A stretch of 7,204 nt of DNA from Mariprofundus sp. GTDB lineage: Bacteria; Pseudomonadota; Zetaproteobacteria; Mariprofundales; Mariprofundaceae. The notes below the pieces were generated by a model, which was not told the DNA's origin, searched no databases, and saw nothing but the letters and a program-made list of their open reading frames with translations. Where the stretch lies: contig JAUZQI010000091.1 in assembly GCA_030951095.1 (NCBI GenBank), positions 1 through 7,204 of the forward strand, read 5' to 3'. This document shows, one piece after another, positions 1-6,356 of this stretch. The position numbers and the translations under genes are program-made. Position 1 is the first letter of the stretch, and each line of letters starts with the position of its first letter.

Positions 1-141
1 GAGATGGTGATGCCTGGCGATAACATCTCGATGGATGTTGAGCTGATCACACCGATCGCAATGGATAAAGAGCTACGTTTCGCAATTCGCGAAGGTGGCC
101 GTACTGTTGGTGCCGGTGTCGTCACCAGCATCACTGCGTAA
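1..141 (+). CDS. tuf: Elongation factor Tu, C-terminal end (partial, 5' cut by window)
   Basis: This is the last 46 codons of EF-Tu, the GTPase that carries aminoacyl-tRNA to the ribosomal A site in the cytoplasm. The reading frame begins at base 1 and ends at TAA 139-141. It encodes the conserved end of beta-barrel domain III, including EMVMPGDN, the segment [17 protein letters not shown] (residues 25-41 of the fragment) and a short tail SITA. That ending is characteristic of bacterial EF-Tu, and the tail matches proteobacterial forms. Domains I and II lie outside the window, so the G motifs cannot be checked. The stop codon lies 12 nt before the rpsJ start, so tuf is almost certainly co-transcribed with the S10 genes. 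Whether the genome holds a second tuf copy cannot be told from here. Confidence 0.97.
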   Translation, partial: EMVMPGDNISMDVELITPIAMDKELRFAIREGGRTVGAGVVTSITA

Positions 142-153
142 GGGGGGCTAACT

Positions 154-465
154 GTGGCCGCTACACAAAGTATTCGTATTCGTCTAAAAGCATTTGATCA
201 TCGGATCTTAGATAAAAGTGCTGAAGACATCGTGGCAACTGCTAAACGTACAGGTGCTGAGGTTCGTGGTCCTATCCCGATCCCAACCCGTATCAAAAAG
301 TTTTGTGTGATTAAATCACCACACAAATATAAAGATTCGCGTGAGCAGTTTGAAATCCGTACGCATAAGCGTCTTCTGGATATCGATAAGCCAACTCCAC
401 AAACTGTGGATGCACTGATGAAACTTGATCTTCCATCCGGCGTGGATGTTGAGATCAAGTTATAA
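154..465 (+). CDS. rpsJ: 30S ribosomal protein S10 (NusE)
   Basis: S10 sits in the head of the 30S subunit. As NusE it also joins NusB in transcription antitermination and contacts NusG. The product is 103 residues, the same length as E. coli S10. Family features are visible in order: [11 protein letters not shown] near residues 7-17, [16 protein letters not shown] at 30-45, the long ribosome-docking loop at about 46-67, and [11 protein letters not shown] at 68-78. The start is GTG at 154. It is preceded by a very strong Shine-Dalgarno sequence, AGGGGGG at 141-147, 6 nt upstream, which begins on the last base of the tuf stop codon. No in-frame ATG nearby would give a full-length S10. The 12-nt gap after tuf leaves no room for an S10 leader. 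The stop lies 12 nt before rplC. Confidence 0.98.
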   Translation: MAATQSIRIRLKAFDHRILDKSAEDIVATAKRTGAEVRGPIPIPTRIKKFCVIKSPHKYKDSREQFEIRTHKRLLDIDKPTPQTVDALMKLDLPSGVDVEIKL

Positions 466-477
466 GCGGAGATTGTC

Positions 478-1107
478 ATGAGTGGATTAATCGCCCGTAA
501 AGCGGGTATGACTCAGGTTTTTGATGAGCGTGGTTCTGCAGTTGCAGTGACTGTGCTGAATATTGAGCCGTGCAAGGTGATTGCACGCCGTACCCATGAG
601 AAGGATGGCTATGATGCGATCCAGGTTGGCCATGGTGGTGCCAAGCGTGTTACTTCTCGTGCCATGCAGGGCCATTATGCCAAGCAGGGTCAGGAAGTGA
701 TGGGCGGGTTGCGCGAATTCCGTGTAGCAGCTGATGCTGAGTTTGAACTGGGTCAGGAGCTGAACGCGGCCATTTTTGAAACGGGTCAGAAACTGGACAT
801 CGCAGGCACTTCAAAGGGCCGTGGTTTCGCAGGCGTTATGAAGCGTTACAACTTTGCTGGTGGCCGTGCAACACATGGTGCTGAAAAAGTACATCGCCAG
901 ATGGGCTCAACCGGTCAGTGCCAGTGGCCTGGACGCGTATTCCCGGGCAAGAAGATGCCGGGTCACTATGGTGCAGAGCGCGTAACTGTTCAGAACATCG
1001 AAGTGGTTCGTGTGGATGAAGAAGAGAATCGTATCCTGGTTAAGGGTGCAGTCCCGGGCGCTAAGAATGGCCTGCTGGAACTTCGCTCTGCCGTGAAGGG
1101 AGCATAA
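478..1107 (+). CDS. rplC: 50S ribosomal protein L3
   Basis: L3 is an early 50S assembly protein. It binds near the 3' end of 23S rRNA and sends a loop toward the peptidyl-transferase centre. The product is 209 residues, identical in length to E. coli L3. The N-terminus [19 protein letters not shown] is the family start. The segment [19 protein letters not shown] (about 111-129) matches the L3 signature. The central loop at 143-160 reads [18 protein letters not shown]. Gln149 aligns with E. coli Gln150, the residue methylated by PrmB, so this L3 keeps a potential target. The loop wording resembles alpha- and betaproteobacterial forms more than Gram-positive ones. A Shine-Dalgarno sequence GGAGA at 468-472 stands 5 nt before the ATG. 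Only 2 nt separate the stop from rplD. Confidence 0.98.
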   Translation: MSGLIARKAGMTQVFDERGSAVAVTVLNIEPCKVIARRTHEKDGYDAIQVGHGGAKRVTSRAMQGHYAKQGQEVMGGLREFRVAADAEFELGQELNAAIFETGQKLDIAGTSKGRGFAGVMKRYNFAGGRATHGAEKVHRQMGSTGQCQWPGRVFPGKKMPGHYGAERVTVQNIEVVRVDEEENRILVKGAVPGAKNGLLELRSAVKGA

Positions 1108-1109
1108 AG

Positions 1110-1733
1110 ATGGCAAAGATCGATATTGTTGATCAGGCCAACAAGAAGGTTGGCACACGCGAACTGAATAAGGCTGTGTTCGGTCTGGATGCGGATGCGG
1201 GTTTTGTTCATCGTGTTTATACCTCACTGGCAAGCGCTCAGCGTTTTGGTGATGCAAAAACTAAATCACGCGGTGAAGTATCTGGTGGTGGCAGGAAACC
1301 ATTCAAGCAGAAGGGAACAGGCCGTGCCCGTCAGGGTTCAACCCGTGCGACTCAGCTTCGTCATGGCGGCATTCCACATGGTCCTAAAGGTGATAGTTCA
1401 TTCACATCACGCATTAACAAGAAAGAGCGTCAGCGCGCAGTTCGTCTGGTTCTTTCTGATGCAGTGCGTGAAGGGCGCCTGATCGTGCTGGACAAGTTCG
1501 AGATGGCCGAGCCAAAAACAAAAGATTTTGTGACTGTAGCGAATGCATTGTCAGCTTCTTCCGGACTTTATGTGCTGACTGAAGAGAACAAGGCAGTTGA
1601 ACTTTCTGGCCGTAATATTCCGAACACCAAGGTTGTTCTGAATGGCCAGCTAAACCTACATGACCTGCTGAAATATGATCGTCTTGTGATAACTGATGCA
1701 GCTGTTGCAAACATTGAGGAGAGCTTGGCATGA
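1110..1733 (+). CDS. rplD: 50S ribosomal protein L4
   Basis: L4 binds domains I and II of 23S rRNA and lines the peptide exit tunnel with an extended loop. In E. coli it also represses the S10 operon through a leader that is absent here. The product is 207 residues, slightly longer than E. coli L4 (201). The tunnel loop is clear: EVSGGGRKPFKQKGTGRARQ at about residues 56-75, then HGGIPHGPK. Lys68 aligns with E. coli Lys63, the site of macrolide-resistance substitutions, and is unchanged. The C-terminal domain contains RLIVLDKFEMAEPKTKDF and ends VANIEESLA. The start ATG is 2 nt after rplC and is served by GGGAG at 1098-1102, inside the rplC coding end. The last 4 nt overlap rplW, which suggests translational coupling. 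Confidence 0.98.
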   Translation: MAKIDIVDQANKKVGTRELNKAVFGLDADAGFVHRVYTSLASAQRFGDAKTKSRGEVSGGGRKPFKQKGTGRARQGSTRATQLRHGGIPHGPKGDSSFTSRINKKERQRAVRLVLSDAVREGRLIVLDKFEMAEPKTKDFVTVANALSASSGLYVLTEENKAVELSGRNIPNTKVVLNGQLNLHDLLKYDRLVITDAAVANIEESLA

Positions 1734-2029
1734 GTGCGAATCGCGAACATTTTAACACATTGCGCCAGCCGGTGATTACCGAGAAGAGCTATTCAGCTTC
1801 CGATGATGCCAATCAGTATACCTTCCGTGTCGCGCGAGACGCAACCAAGCAGCAGATCAAAGCTGCTGTTGAAGCAATTTTTGAAGTTGATGTCGAAAAA
1901 GTTCAGGTCATCAACATGCCAGGTAAGGAAAAGCGCCGTGGCTATCATACAGGGCACCGTCCTGGATACCGTAAGGCCATGATTCGTCTGGCTGAAGGCC
2001 AGACTCTTGAAGTGGCAGAAGAGGCATAA
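1730..2029 (+). CDS. rplW: 50S ribosomal protein L23
   Basis: L23 lies at the exit of the peptide tunnel, where it provides the docking site for trigger factor and for the signal recognition particle. The product is 99 residues, close to the E. coli length of 100. The N-terminal part LRQPVITEKSY (residues 11-21) is the family signature. Glu18 occupies the same position as E. coli Glu18, which contacts trigger factor. The arm region KEKRRGYHTGHRPGYRKAM (66-84) is rich in basic residues, as expected for an rRNA-binding extension reaching toward the tunnel. The start ATG overlaps the rplD stop (ATGA at 1730-1733). AGGAG at 1717-1721 lies 8 nt upstream, within rplD. The stop is 3 nt before rplB. 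Confidence 0.97.
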   Translation: MSANREHFNTLRQPVITEKSYSASDDANQYTFRVARDATKQQIKAAVEAIFEVDVEKVQVINMPGKEKRRGYHTGHRPGYRKAMIRLAEGQTLEVAEEA

Positions 2030-2032
2030 ACG

Positions 2033-2863
2033 ATGGCACTGAAAGCATTAAAACCAATGACCAATGGCTCGCGTGGACGTGTAGCCGCTGTAAATTCAGA
2101 CCTGCATAAGGGCGCTCCTGAAAAGAGTTTGACCGAGGGGCTAACCAAATCAGGCGGCCGGAACAATAATGGTCGTGTCACTTCGGCTCATCGTGGTGGC
2201 GGCCATAAACGTCTCTACCGTAAGATCGATTTTAAACGTGACAATCTTGGCGTTGAAGGTAAGGTTGCCCGCGTCGAATATGACCCTAATCGTACAGCAC
2301 ATATTGCTCTGGTCGTATTTTCCAATGGTGAAAAGCGTTACATCCTCGCACCGCAGGGCCTTCGTCCGGGTGATGTAGTGATGGCGGGTTCGGATGCTGA
2401 AATTCGTCCGGGCAATGCATTACCACTTGGCAGCATTCGTGTTGGTACCATGTTACATAATATTGAAATGCGTCCTGGTAAGGGCGGGCAGATCGCCCGT
2501 AGCGCCGGTGTCGGTGTTCAGTTGATGGGTAAGGAAGGCGATAAAGCCATTCTGAAACTTCCTTCCGGTGAATTTCGCCGGGTAGAGATTCGCTGCATGG
2601 CGAGTATTGGTGTGATGGGTAATGCGGACCATTCCAACCGCAAGGTTGGTAAAGCTGGCCGCTCCCGCTGGTTGGGCGTTCGTCCAAACGTACGTGGCGT
2701 TGCGATGAACCCTGTGGACCATCCACATGGTGGTGGTGAAGGGCGTACATCCGGTGGTCGTCATCCTGTGACGCCTTGGGGTGTCCCAACAAAAGGTCAT
2801 AAGACCCGTAGTAAAAACAAGGCGTCGAACCGTGATATTGTTCGTCGTCGTAACCAGAAGTGA
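2033..2863 (+). CDS. rplB: 50S ribosomal protein L2
   Basis: L2 is one of the most conserved ribosomal proteins. It is needed for subunit association and for peptidyl-transferase activity of the 50S subunit. The product is 276 residues (E. coli 273) and aligns without gaps over at least the first 235 residues. Visible family blocks are [11 protein letters not shown] (40-50), KIDFKRD (64-70), [13 protein letters not shown] (82-94), [10 protein letters not shown] (101-110), [15 protein letters not shown] (145-159) and [18 protein letters not shown] (225-242). His230 corresponds to the E. coli histidine known as His229, important for activity. The C-terminus IVRRRNQK is a typical basic tail. GAGG at 2021-2024, inside the end of rplW, lies 8 nt before the ATG. 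No frameshift or truncation is seen. Confidence 0.99.
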   Translation: MALKALKPMTNGSRGRVAAVNSDLHKGAPEKSLTEGLTKSGGRNNNGRVTSAHRGGGHKRLYRKIDFKRDNLGVEGKVARVEYDPNRTAHIALVVFSNGEKRYILAPQGLRPGDVVMAGSDAEIRPGNALPLGSIRVGTMLHNIEMRPGKGGQIARSAGVGVQLMGKEGDKAILKLPSGEFRRVEIRCMASIGVMGNADHSNRKVGKAGRSRWLGVRPNVRGVAMNPVDHPHGGGEGRTSGGRHPVTPWGVPTKGHKTRSKNKASNRDIVRRRNQK

Positions 2864-2871
2864 GGTAGATC

Positions 2872-3144
2872 ATGGCACGTTCACTGAAGAAAGGGCCATA
2901 CATTGAGGCTTCTCTGGAGAAAAAAGTCCAGGCAGCTCAAGCAGGCAGCAAAGGAGTGATCAAGACATGGTCGCGTCGCTCCACGATCTCACCTGAATTT
3001 GTGGGATTGAATTTTGCAGTGCACAACGGCAACAAGTTTGTTCCCGTGCATGTGTCAGAAAATATGGTTGGCCACAAGCTGGGCGAATTTTCGCCAACCC
3101 GTACCTACTATGGCCATGGTGCAGATAGAAAGGCCAGGAGGTAA
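2872..3144 (+). CDS. rpsS: 30S ribosomal protein S19
   Basis: S19 sits in the head of the 30S subunit, forms a complex with S13, and contacts the A-site region and the intersubunit bridge. The product is 90 residues, within the usual 88 to 93. The N-terminus [19 protein letters not shown] and the later blocks [16 protein letters not shown] (30-45), [23 protein letters not shown] (51-73) and PTRTYYGHG (75-83) are all S19 hallmarks. The Shine-Dalgarno sequence GAGGT at 2862-2866 overlaps the rplB stop codon and lies 5 nt before the ATG. The tail is unusual in ending KARR, with the two final arginines written as tandem AGG codons. Those codons also form the ribosome binding site of rplV, which begins 5 nt after the stop. 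Confidence 0.98.
   Translation: MARSLKKGPYIEASLEKKVQAAQAGSKGVIKTWSRRSTISPEFVGLNFAVHNGNKFVPVHVSENMVGHKLGEFSPTRTYYGHGADRKARR
3136..3141 (+). promoter_or_regulatory. rplV Shine-Dalgarno sequence inside the rpsS coding end
   Basis: AGGAGG is a perfect core Shine-Dalgarno match placed 8 nt before the rplV ATG at 3150. It consists exactly of the last two sense codons of rpsS (AGG AGG, Arg-Arg). Arginine elsewhere in the window is mostly CGT or CGC, so these codons look selected for ribosome binding rather than for decoding speed. Recognition of the hexamer is direct. The idea of coupling between S19 termination and L22 initiation is inference. Confidence 0.85.
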
Positions 3145-3149
3145 GGGCG

Positions 3150-3491
3150 ATGAGTGAAGAAGTACGCGCTCTGCAGAAAGATGCGCAGATTAGTGCCCAA
3201 AAGGCCCGCTTGATGGCTGATGCCATTCGTGGTCTGGGAGTCGATCGTGCCCTAGCGGTTTTGGCATTGACGCCAAAGAAGTCGGCCAGATTGTTTGAGA
3301 AGATTCTGAAGTCTGCTGTGGCGAATGCTGAGCAGAACAACGGACTGGATGTTGATGGTCTGTTTGTTTCAACCGTAAGGGTTGATGAAGGTGCAACATT
3401 GAAGCGCTACCGTCCGAAAGGCATGGGTCGTATGCGTCAACGCTTCCGCCGTCGTAGTCACATTACAGTGGCTGTGGCTGAGCGCGGTTAA
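3150..3491 (+). CDS. rplV: 50S ribosomal protein L22
   Basis: L22 contacts all domains of 23S rRNA and sends a long beta-hairpin along the wall of the peptide exit tunnel, next to the L4 constriction. The product is 113 residues (E. coli 110). Family blocks are [14 protein letters not shown] (15-28), [21 protein letters not shown] (43-63) and [14 protein letters not shown] (78-91), ending in [12 protein letters not shown] (101-112). The hairpin tip differs from the usual PRAxGRA pattern: here residues 89-102 read [14 protein letters not shown]. Gly91 stands where E. coli has Ala89, and Met95 where it has Ala93. Family membership is not in doubt. The ATG is preceded by the AGGAGG at 3136-3141. 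The stop lies 12 nt before rpsC. Confidence 0.98.
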   Translation: MSEEVRALQKDAQISAQKARLMADAIRGLGVDRALAVLALTPKKSARLFEKILKSAVANAEQNNGLDVDGLFVSTVRVDEGATLKRYRPKGMGRMRQRFRRRSHITVAVAERG

Positions 3492-3503
3492 AGGAGCTTT
3501 TAG

Positions 3504-4151
3504 ATGGGACAAAAGGTTAATCCAATTGGTTTCCGCGTCGGCATTACCCGCGGTTGGGAATCAGTATGGTACGCAGAAAAGAATTTTGGTGAGCAGTTGC
3601 GTGCTGATATTCGCATGCGTCGTTATGTAAAGGCTCGTCTGAAGCATGCCGGAATTTCCAGAATTGTTATTGAGCGTCCTGCTGACAAGGTAAAAGTGAC
3701 CGTTCATACAGCTCGCCCAGGCGTTGTGATTGGTAAGAAGGGTGCTGAAATTGAAGCGCTGCGTCGTGATCTTGCCAAAGAGTTTGGCCAGATGGTGGAT
3801 GTTTATATCGTTGAAATCCGCCGCCCTGAAGCCGAAGCACAGCTAGTGGCTGAGAACATCGCATTTCAACTCGAGCGTCGTATTGCTTTCCGTCGTGCGA
3901 TGAAGCGTGCAATGCAGGGTGCAATGCGCATGGGCGCAAAGGGTATTAAAGTTAAGTGTTCAGGCCGTCTTGGTGGTGCAGATATTGCGCGTATCGAAGG
4001 ATACCATGAAGGACGTGTTCCTCTGCACACTATGCGTGCGGACATTGATTATGGCTTTGCAGAAGCAAAGACCACTTATGGAATTATTGGTATTAAAGTC
4101 TGGGTTTTCAATGGCGAAAAACTTGGCAATACCACTGAGACTGAAGCGTAA
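3504..4151 (+). CDS. rpsC: 30S ribosomal protein S3
   Basis: S3 forms part of the mRNA entry tunnel on the 30S subunit, and with S4 and S5 it helps unwind mRNA structure. The product is 215 residues, shorter than E. coli S3 (233) because it lacks most of the basic C-terminal tail; it ends GNTTETEA. The N-terminus [18 protein letters not shown] is typical. A type II KH domain follows, with its GxxG loop seen as GKKG at 77-80 inside [21 protein letters not shown]. Residues Arg130, Arg131 and Lys134 in [10 protein letters not shown] align with the E. coli residues linked to helicase activity. The C-terminal signature [23 protein letters not shown] is present. AAGGAG at 3491-3496 lies 7 nt before the ATG. 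rplP follows after 15 nt. Confidence 0.98.
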   Translation: MGQKVNPIGFRVGITRGWESVWYAEKNFGEQLRADIRMRRYVKARLKHAGISRIVIERPADKVKVTVHTARPGVVIGKKGAEIEALRRDLAKEFGQMVDVYIVEIRRPEAEAQLVAENIAFQLERRIAFRRAMKRAMQGAMRMGAKGIKVKCSGRLGGADIARIEGYHEGRVPLHTMRADIDYGFAEAKTTYGIIGIKVWVFNGEKLGNTTETEA

Positions 4152-4166
4152 AGAGGCTTGTAGATT

Positions 4167-4589
4167 ATGTTGCAACCTAAAAAAATTAAATGGCGCAAGC
4201 ATCATAAAGAGCTGCAGCGTATTCGTGGCAGAAGCGAACGCGGTGCCAGCCTGAACTTTGGTGGCTTTGGCCTGAAGGCAATGGAACCTGGCCGTATTAC
4301 TGCGCGTCAGATTGAAGCGGCTCGTATCACCATGACCCGTCACATCAAGCGCCAGGGCCGTGTGTGGATTCGTATGTTTCCTGATCTGCCTGTATCCATG
4401 AAGCCTGCTGAAGTGCGTATGGGTAAAGGTAAAGGCTCTCCAGAATTCTGGGTGGCAGCTGTTAAGGCTGGCCGTATTCTTTATGAGATGGATGGTGTGG
4501 ATGAAGTGTTGGCACGTGAAGCACTAACCCGTGCTGCCGCCAAGCTTCCGATTCGTACCAAGATTGTTGTCCGTGGAGCTGGGCGATGA
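4167..4589 (+). CDS. rplP: 50S ribosomal protein L16
   Basis: L16 binds 23S rRNA near the A-site tRNA elbow and is needed for late 50S maturation. The product is 140 residues (E. coli 136). [14 protein letters not shown] is the usual start. [23 protein letters not shown] (31-53), [14 protein letters not shown] (62-75) and [14 protein letters not shown] (84-97) are the family signatures. Arg84 aligns with E. coli Arg81, the residue hydroxylated by YcfD/RoxA, so a potential target is kept. Compared with E. coli, about three residues are inserted near positions 15-19 (ELQRI) before RGRSERG. GAGG at 4153-4156 lies 10 nt before the ATG, a somewhat weak site. The gene ends in a 4-nt ATGA overlap with rpmC. 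Confidence 0.98.
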   Translation: MLQPKKIKWRKHHKELQRIRGRSERGASLNFGGFGLKAMEPGRITARQIEAARITMTRHIKRQGRVWIRMFPDLPVSMKPAEVRMGKGKGSPEFWVAAVKAGRILYEMDGVDEVLAREALTRAAAKLPIRTKIVVRGAGR

Positions 4590-4783
4590 GCGATATGAAG
4601 AAGGTAAAAGAATTGCGTGAAATTTCCGATTCCGATCTGAAAGAGCGTATGAATGAATTGGCTGCTGAAGGCATGAAACTTCGCTTCCAAAAGGCAACCA
4701 TGCAGTTGATCAATACAGCACGAGTTGGCCAGGTACAGCGTGAAATCGCACGTATTAAAACAATTCTGACTGAGCGCGGCTAA
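4586..4783 (+). CDS. rpmC: 50S ribosomal protein L29
   Basis: L29 is a small helical protein next to L23 at the tunnel exit, and it contributes to the docking surface for nascent-chain factors. The product is 65 residues (E. coli 63). It reads as two long helices: [30 protein letters not shown] and the conserved C-terminal signature [15 protein letters not shown] (50-64). The start ATG overlaps the rplP stop by 4 nt. GGAG at 4574-4577 lies 8 nt upstream inside rplP. A second in-frame ATG at 4595 (residue 4) has poorer spacing, so the first was kept. The stop is followed by 11 nt to the preferred rpsQ start. Confidence 0.96.
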   Translation: MSDMKKVKELREISDSDLKERMNELAAEGMKLRFQKATMQLINTARVGQVQREIARIKTILTERG

Positions 4784-4787
4784 GGGG
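4782..4787 (+). promoter_or_regulatory. rpsQ Shine-Dalgarno sequence that decides between two ATGs
   Basis: AAGGGG begins inside the rpmC TAA. It lies 4 nt before ATG 4792 and 7 nt before ATG 4795. The second spacing is the normal one, so initiation at 4795 is favoured. The difference is a single N-terminal methionine. Confidence 0.6.
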
Positions 4788-4794
4788 TTAGATG

Positions 4795-5058
4795 ATGTCT
4801 GAAACAAGTAATAAGCGCCGTCTTGAAGGTGTAGTGGTGAGTAATAAAGGTGAAATGACCGTTGTTGTTCAGGTAGAGCGTAAGTTTCTACACCCTCGCT
4901 ACCGCAAGACTATCCGTTCGCACAAAAAATATATGGCGCATGATGCTGAGAATACCTGCAATATCGGTGATACCGTTCGTATTGTTGAATCTGCGCCTAT
5001 TTCACGCAGAAAGCGTTGGGTCATGGAATCAGTCCTAACCCGCGCTGAGCAGCTGTAA
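4795..5058 (+). CDS. rpsQ: 30S ribosomal protein S17
   Basis: S17 is a primary 16S rRNA-binding protein of the 30S body with an OB-fold. From ATG 4795 the product is 87 residues (E. coli 84); the tandem ATG at 4792 would add one methionine. The sequence shows KRRLEGVVVSNKGEMTVVVQVERK (7-30), then a basic loop HPRYRKTIRSHKKYMAHD (33-50), and the signature NIGDTVRIVESAPISRRKRW (56-75), which corresponds to GDxVxIxExRPLSKTKRW in the family. The usual RPLSKTK is here APISRRK, a conservative variant. The C-terminus ends VLTRAEQL. Only 14 nt separate its stop from rplN. In E. coli the S10 operon ends at this point and the spc promoter follows; there is no space for that here. Confidence 0.97.
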   Translation: MSETSNKRRLEGVVVSNKGEMTVVVQVERKFLHPRYRKTIRSHKKYMAHDAENTCNIGDTVRIVESAPISRRKRWVMESVLTRAEQL

Positions 5059-5072
5059 GCGAGGTATAGACG

Positions 5073-5441
5073 ATGATTCAAACTGAAACCGTTTTAGAAG
5101 TTGCTGACAACTCCGGTGCTCGCAAGGTTGCCTGTATTAAAGTGCTGGGTGGCTCCAAACGTCGCTATGCCAGGGTTGGCGATGTGATTGTTGTAGCTGT
5201 GAAAGATGCTGCACCAGGCGGAAAAGTGAAAAAAGGTGAGGTGCAACAGGCAGTTGTGGTTCGTACCGCCAAAGAGTTCCGTCGTAAAGATGGCAGCTCT
5301 ATCCGCTTTGACGAAAATGCGGCGGTATTGTTGACCAAGCAGGGCGAGCCGATTGGCACCCGTATTTTTGGCCCTGTCACACGTGAACTGCGTAGCAAGG
5401 GTTATATGAAAATTATTTCTCTGGCTCCAGAAGTTCTGTAG
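5073..5441 (+). CDS. rplN: 50S ribosomal protein L14
   Basis: L14 lies on the interface face of the 50S subunit, forms an intersubunit bridge with 16S rRNA, and is the docking site of the silencing factor RsfS. The product is 122 residues, the standard bacterial length. [27 protein letters not shown] (1-27) is the typical start. The family signature covers about 60-86: [27 protein letters not shown]. The C-terminal part [28 protein letters not shown] (95-122) is nearly universal. GAGGT at 5061-5065 lies 7 nt before the ATG. The TAG stop is followed by 22 nt to the preferred rplX start. Nothing irregular is seen. Confidence 0.98.
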   Translation: MIQTETVLEVADNSGARKVACIKVLGGSKRRYARVGDVIVVAVKDAAPGGKVKKGEVQQAVVVRTAKEFRRKDGSSIRFDENAAVLLTKQGEPIGTRIFGPVTRELRSKGYMKIISLAPEVL

Positions 5442-5451
5442 TTAAGAGAAG

Positions 5452-5457
5452 GTGAGG
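5452..5457 (+). promoter_or_regulatory. rplX Shine-Dalgarno sequence that decides the start
   Basis: GTGAGG, with GAGG at 5454-5457, sits 6 nt before ATG 5464 and extends a purine run AAGGTGAGG from 5449. The GTG at 5452 is in frame with rplX and could be mistaken for the start. It is part of the ribosome binding site itself and has purines directly against it rather than a properly spaced site. ATG 5464 is therefore the better start. Confidence 0.75.
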
Positions 5458-5463
5458 CAAAAG

Positions 5464-5793
5464 ATGGTGACAAATATCAAGTCCCGAATCCGCCGTGATG
5501 ATGAGGTGGTTGTGATCGCAGGCCGTGACAAGGGTGCACGTGGTAAAGTGATCCGTGTAATAGCTGCCGATGGCCGCGTACTGGTGAATAAGATCAACAT
5601 GATCAAGCGTCATACACGCCAGAGTCAGGATAGTGCCGGTGGTATTATTGAGAAAGAAGCACCGATTGCAATTTCCAACGTGCAGTATTTCTGCTCCAAT
5701 TGTGATGCCGGTGTTCGTCTTGGCGCAAAACAACTTGAAGATGGACGCAAGGTTCGCACCTGCCGCAAATGCGGTGAAGTGCTGGATCGTTAG
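5464..5793 (+). CDS. rplX: 50S ribosomal protein L24, zinc-ribbon form
   Basis: L24 initiates 50S assembly by binding the 5' end of 23S rRNA, and it sits by the tunnel exit. From ATG 5464 the product is 109 residues. The N-terminal KOW motif is clear: [22 protein letters not shown] (11-32). [15 protein letters not shown] (59-73) is the usual middle block. The C-terminal part has two CxxC pairs, Cys77/Cys80 (CSNC) and Cys100/Cys103 (CRKC), which look like a four-cysteine zinc ribbon. E. coli L24 lacks these cysteines, while many other bacteria have them. An in-frame GTG at 5452 would add MRQK but overlaps the Shine-Dalgarno sequence. The TAG stop is part of the rplE ribosome binding site, with rplE starting 11 nt later. 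Confidence 0.97.
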   Translation: MVTNIKSRIRRDDEVVVIAGRDKGARGKVIRVIAADGRVLVNKINMIKRHTRQSQDSAGGIIEKEAPIAISNVQYFCSNCDAGVRLGAKQLEDGRKVRTCRKCGEVLDR

Positions 5794-5804
5794 GAGCTGA
5801 TGTA

Positions 5805-6344
5805 ATGGCACGTTTGAAAGAAGATTATAAGAAACGCGTTGCTCCGGCTCTGGCTAAGGAGTTCGGTTATAAAAACCCGATGCAGGTTCCAACTGTTGAT
5901 AAGATCGTGATCAACATGGGTGTGGGCGAAGCCTCTCAGAATCGCAAAGAGATTGATGGCGCACTGGCAGACATGACTGCTATTGCAGGCCAGAAGCCGG
6001 TCATGACCCGCGCACGCAAGTCGATTGCGAACTTCAAGCTTCGTGATGGCATGGTTGTTGGCTGTAGTGTGACGCTGCGCGGTGAGCAGATGTGGGAATT
6101 CCTAGATCGTCTGGTGAATATTGCGTTGCCACGTATTCGTGACTTTAGAGGCGTGAGCCCCAAGTCATTTGATGGCCGTGGAAACTTCACGCTGGGCGTA
6201 AAAGAACAGATCATTTTCCCTGAAATTGATTATGATAAGGTGGACAAGGTTCGCGGCATGGATATCACCATCTGCACCACTGCCAATACTAATGATGAAG
6301 GACGTGCACTGTTGAAACAATTCAGCATGCCGTTCCGTCACTAA
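5805..6344 (+). CDS. rplE: 50S ribosomal protein L5
   Basis: L5 binds 5S rRNA, forms part of the central protuberance, and touches P-site tRNA and S13. The product is 179 residues, the same as E. coli. Visible blocks are [22 protein letters not shown] (1-22), [21 protein letters not shown] (28-48), the L5 signature [19 protein letters not shown] (62-80), [39 protein letters not shown] (106-144), and [19 protein letters not shown] (152-170). AGGAG at 5792-5796, which includes the end of the rplX stop, lies 8 nt before the ATG. In E. coli protein S8 represses translation by binding mRNA around this junction. I could not recognise an S8-site-like hairpin in these 11 nt by eye, so that control is unproven here. 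Confidence 0.99.
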   Translation: MARLKEDYKKRVAPALAKEFGYKNPMQVPTVDKIVINMGVGEASQNRKEIDGALADMTAIAGQKPVMTRARKSIANFKLRDGMVVGCSVTLRGEQMWEFLDRLVNIALPRIRDFRGVSPKSFDGRGNFTLGVKEQIIFPEIDYDKVDKVRGMDITICTTANTNDEGRALLKQFSMPFRH

Positions 6345-6356
6345 AAGGAGCTTGAA

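Noticed and set aside
1189..1482. Second + strand frame of 97 codons inside rplD
   Set aside because: It is an out-of-frame reading of the L4 gene without a ribosome binding site or family resemblance.
2286..2903. Antisense open frame of 205 codons on the - strand opposite rplB
   Set aside because: It is rich in His, Tyr and Pro, has no recognisable motif, lies wholly opposite a highly biased L2 gene, and has no gap or promoter of its own. It is a mirror of codon bias in rplB.
5413..5811. Antisense open frame of 132 codons opposite rplN/rplX
   Set aside because: It is covered by two certain genes on the + strand, and its composition (many His, Thr, Cys) is unlike a real protein family that I know.
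5794..5830. S8-binding translational operator at the rplX-rplE junction, as in E. coli
   Set aside because: Looked for because of established spc regulation. No convincing stem with the S8-site bulge pattern was visible by eye, so no feature is claimed. RNA folding and a covariance search with an S8-site model would decide.
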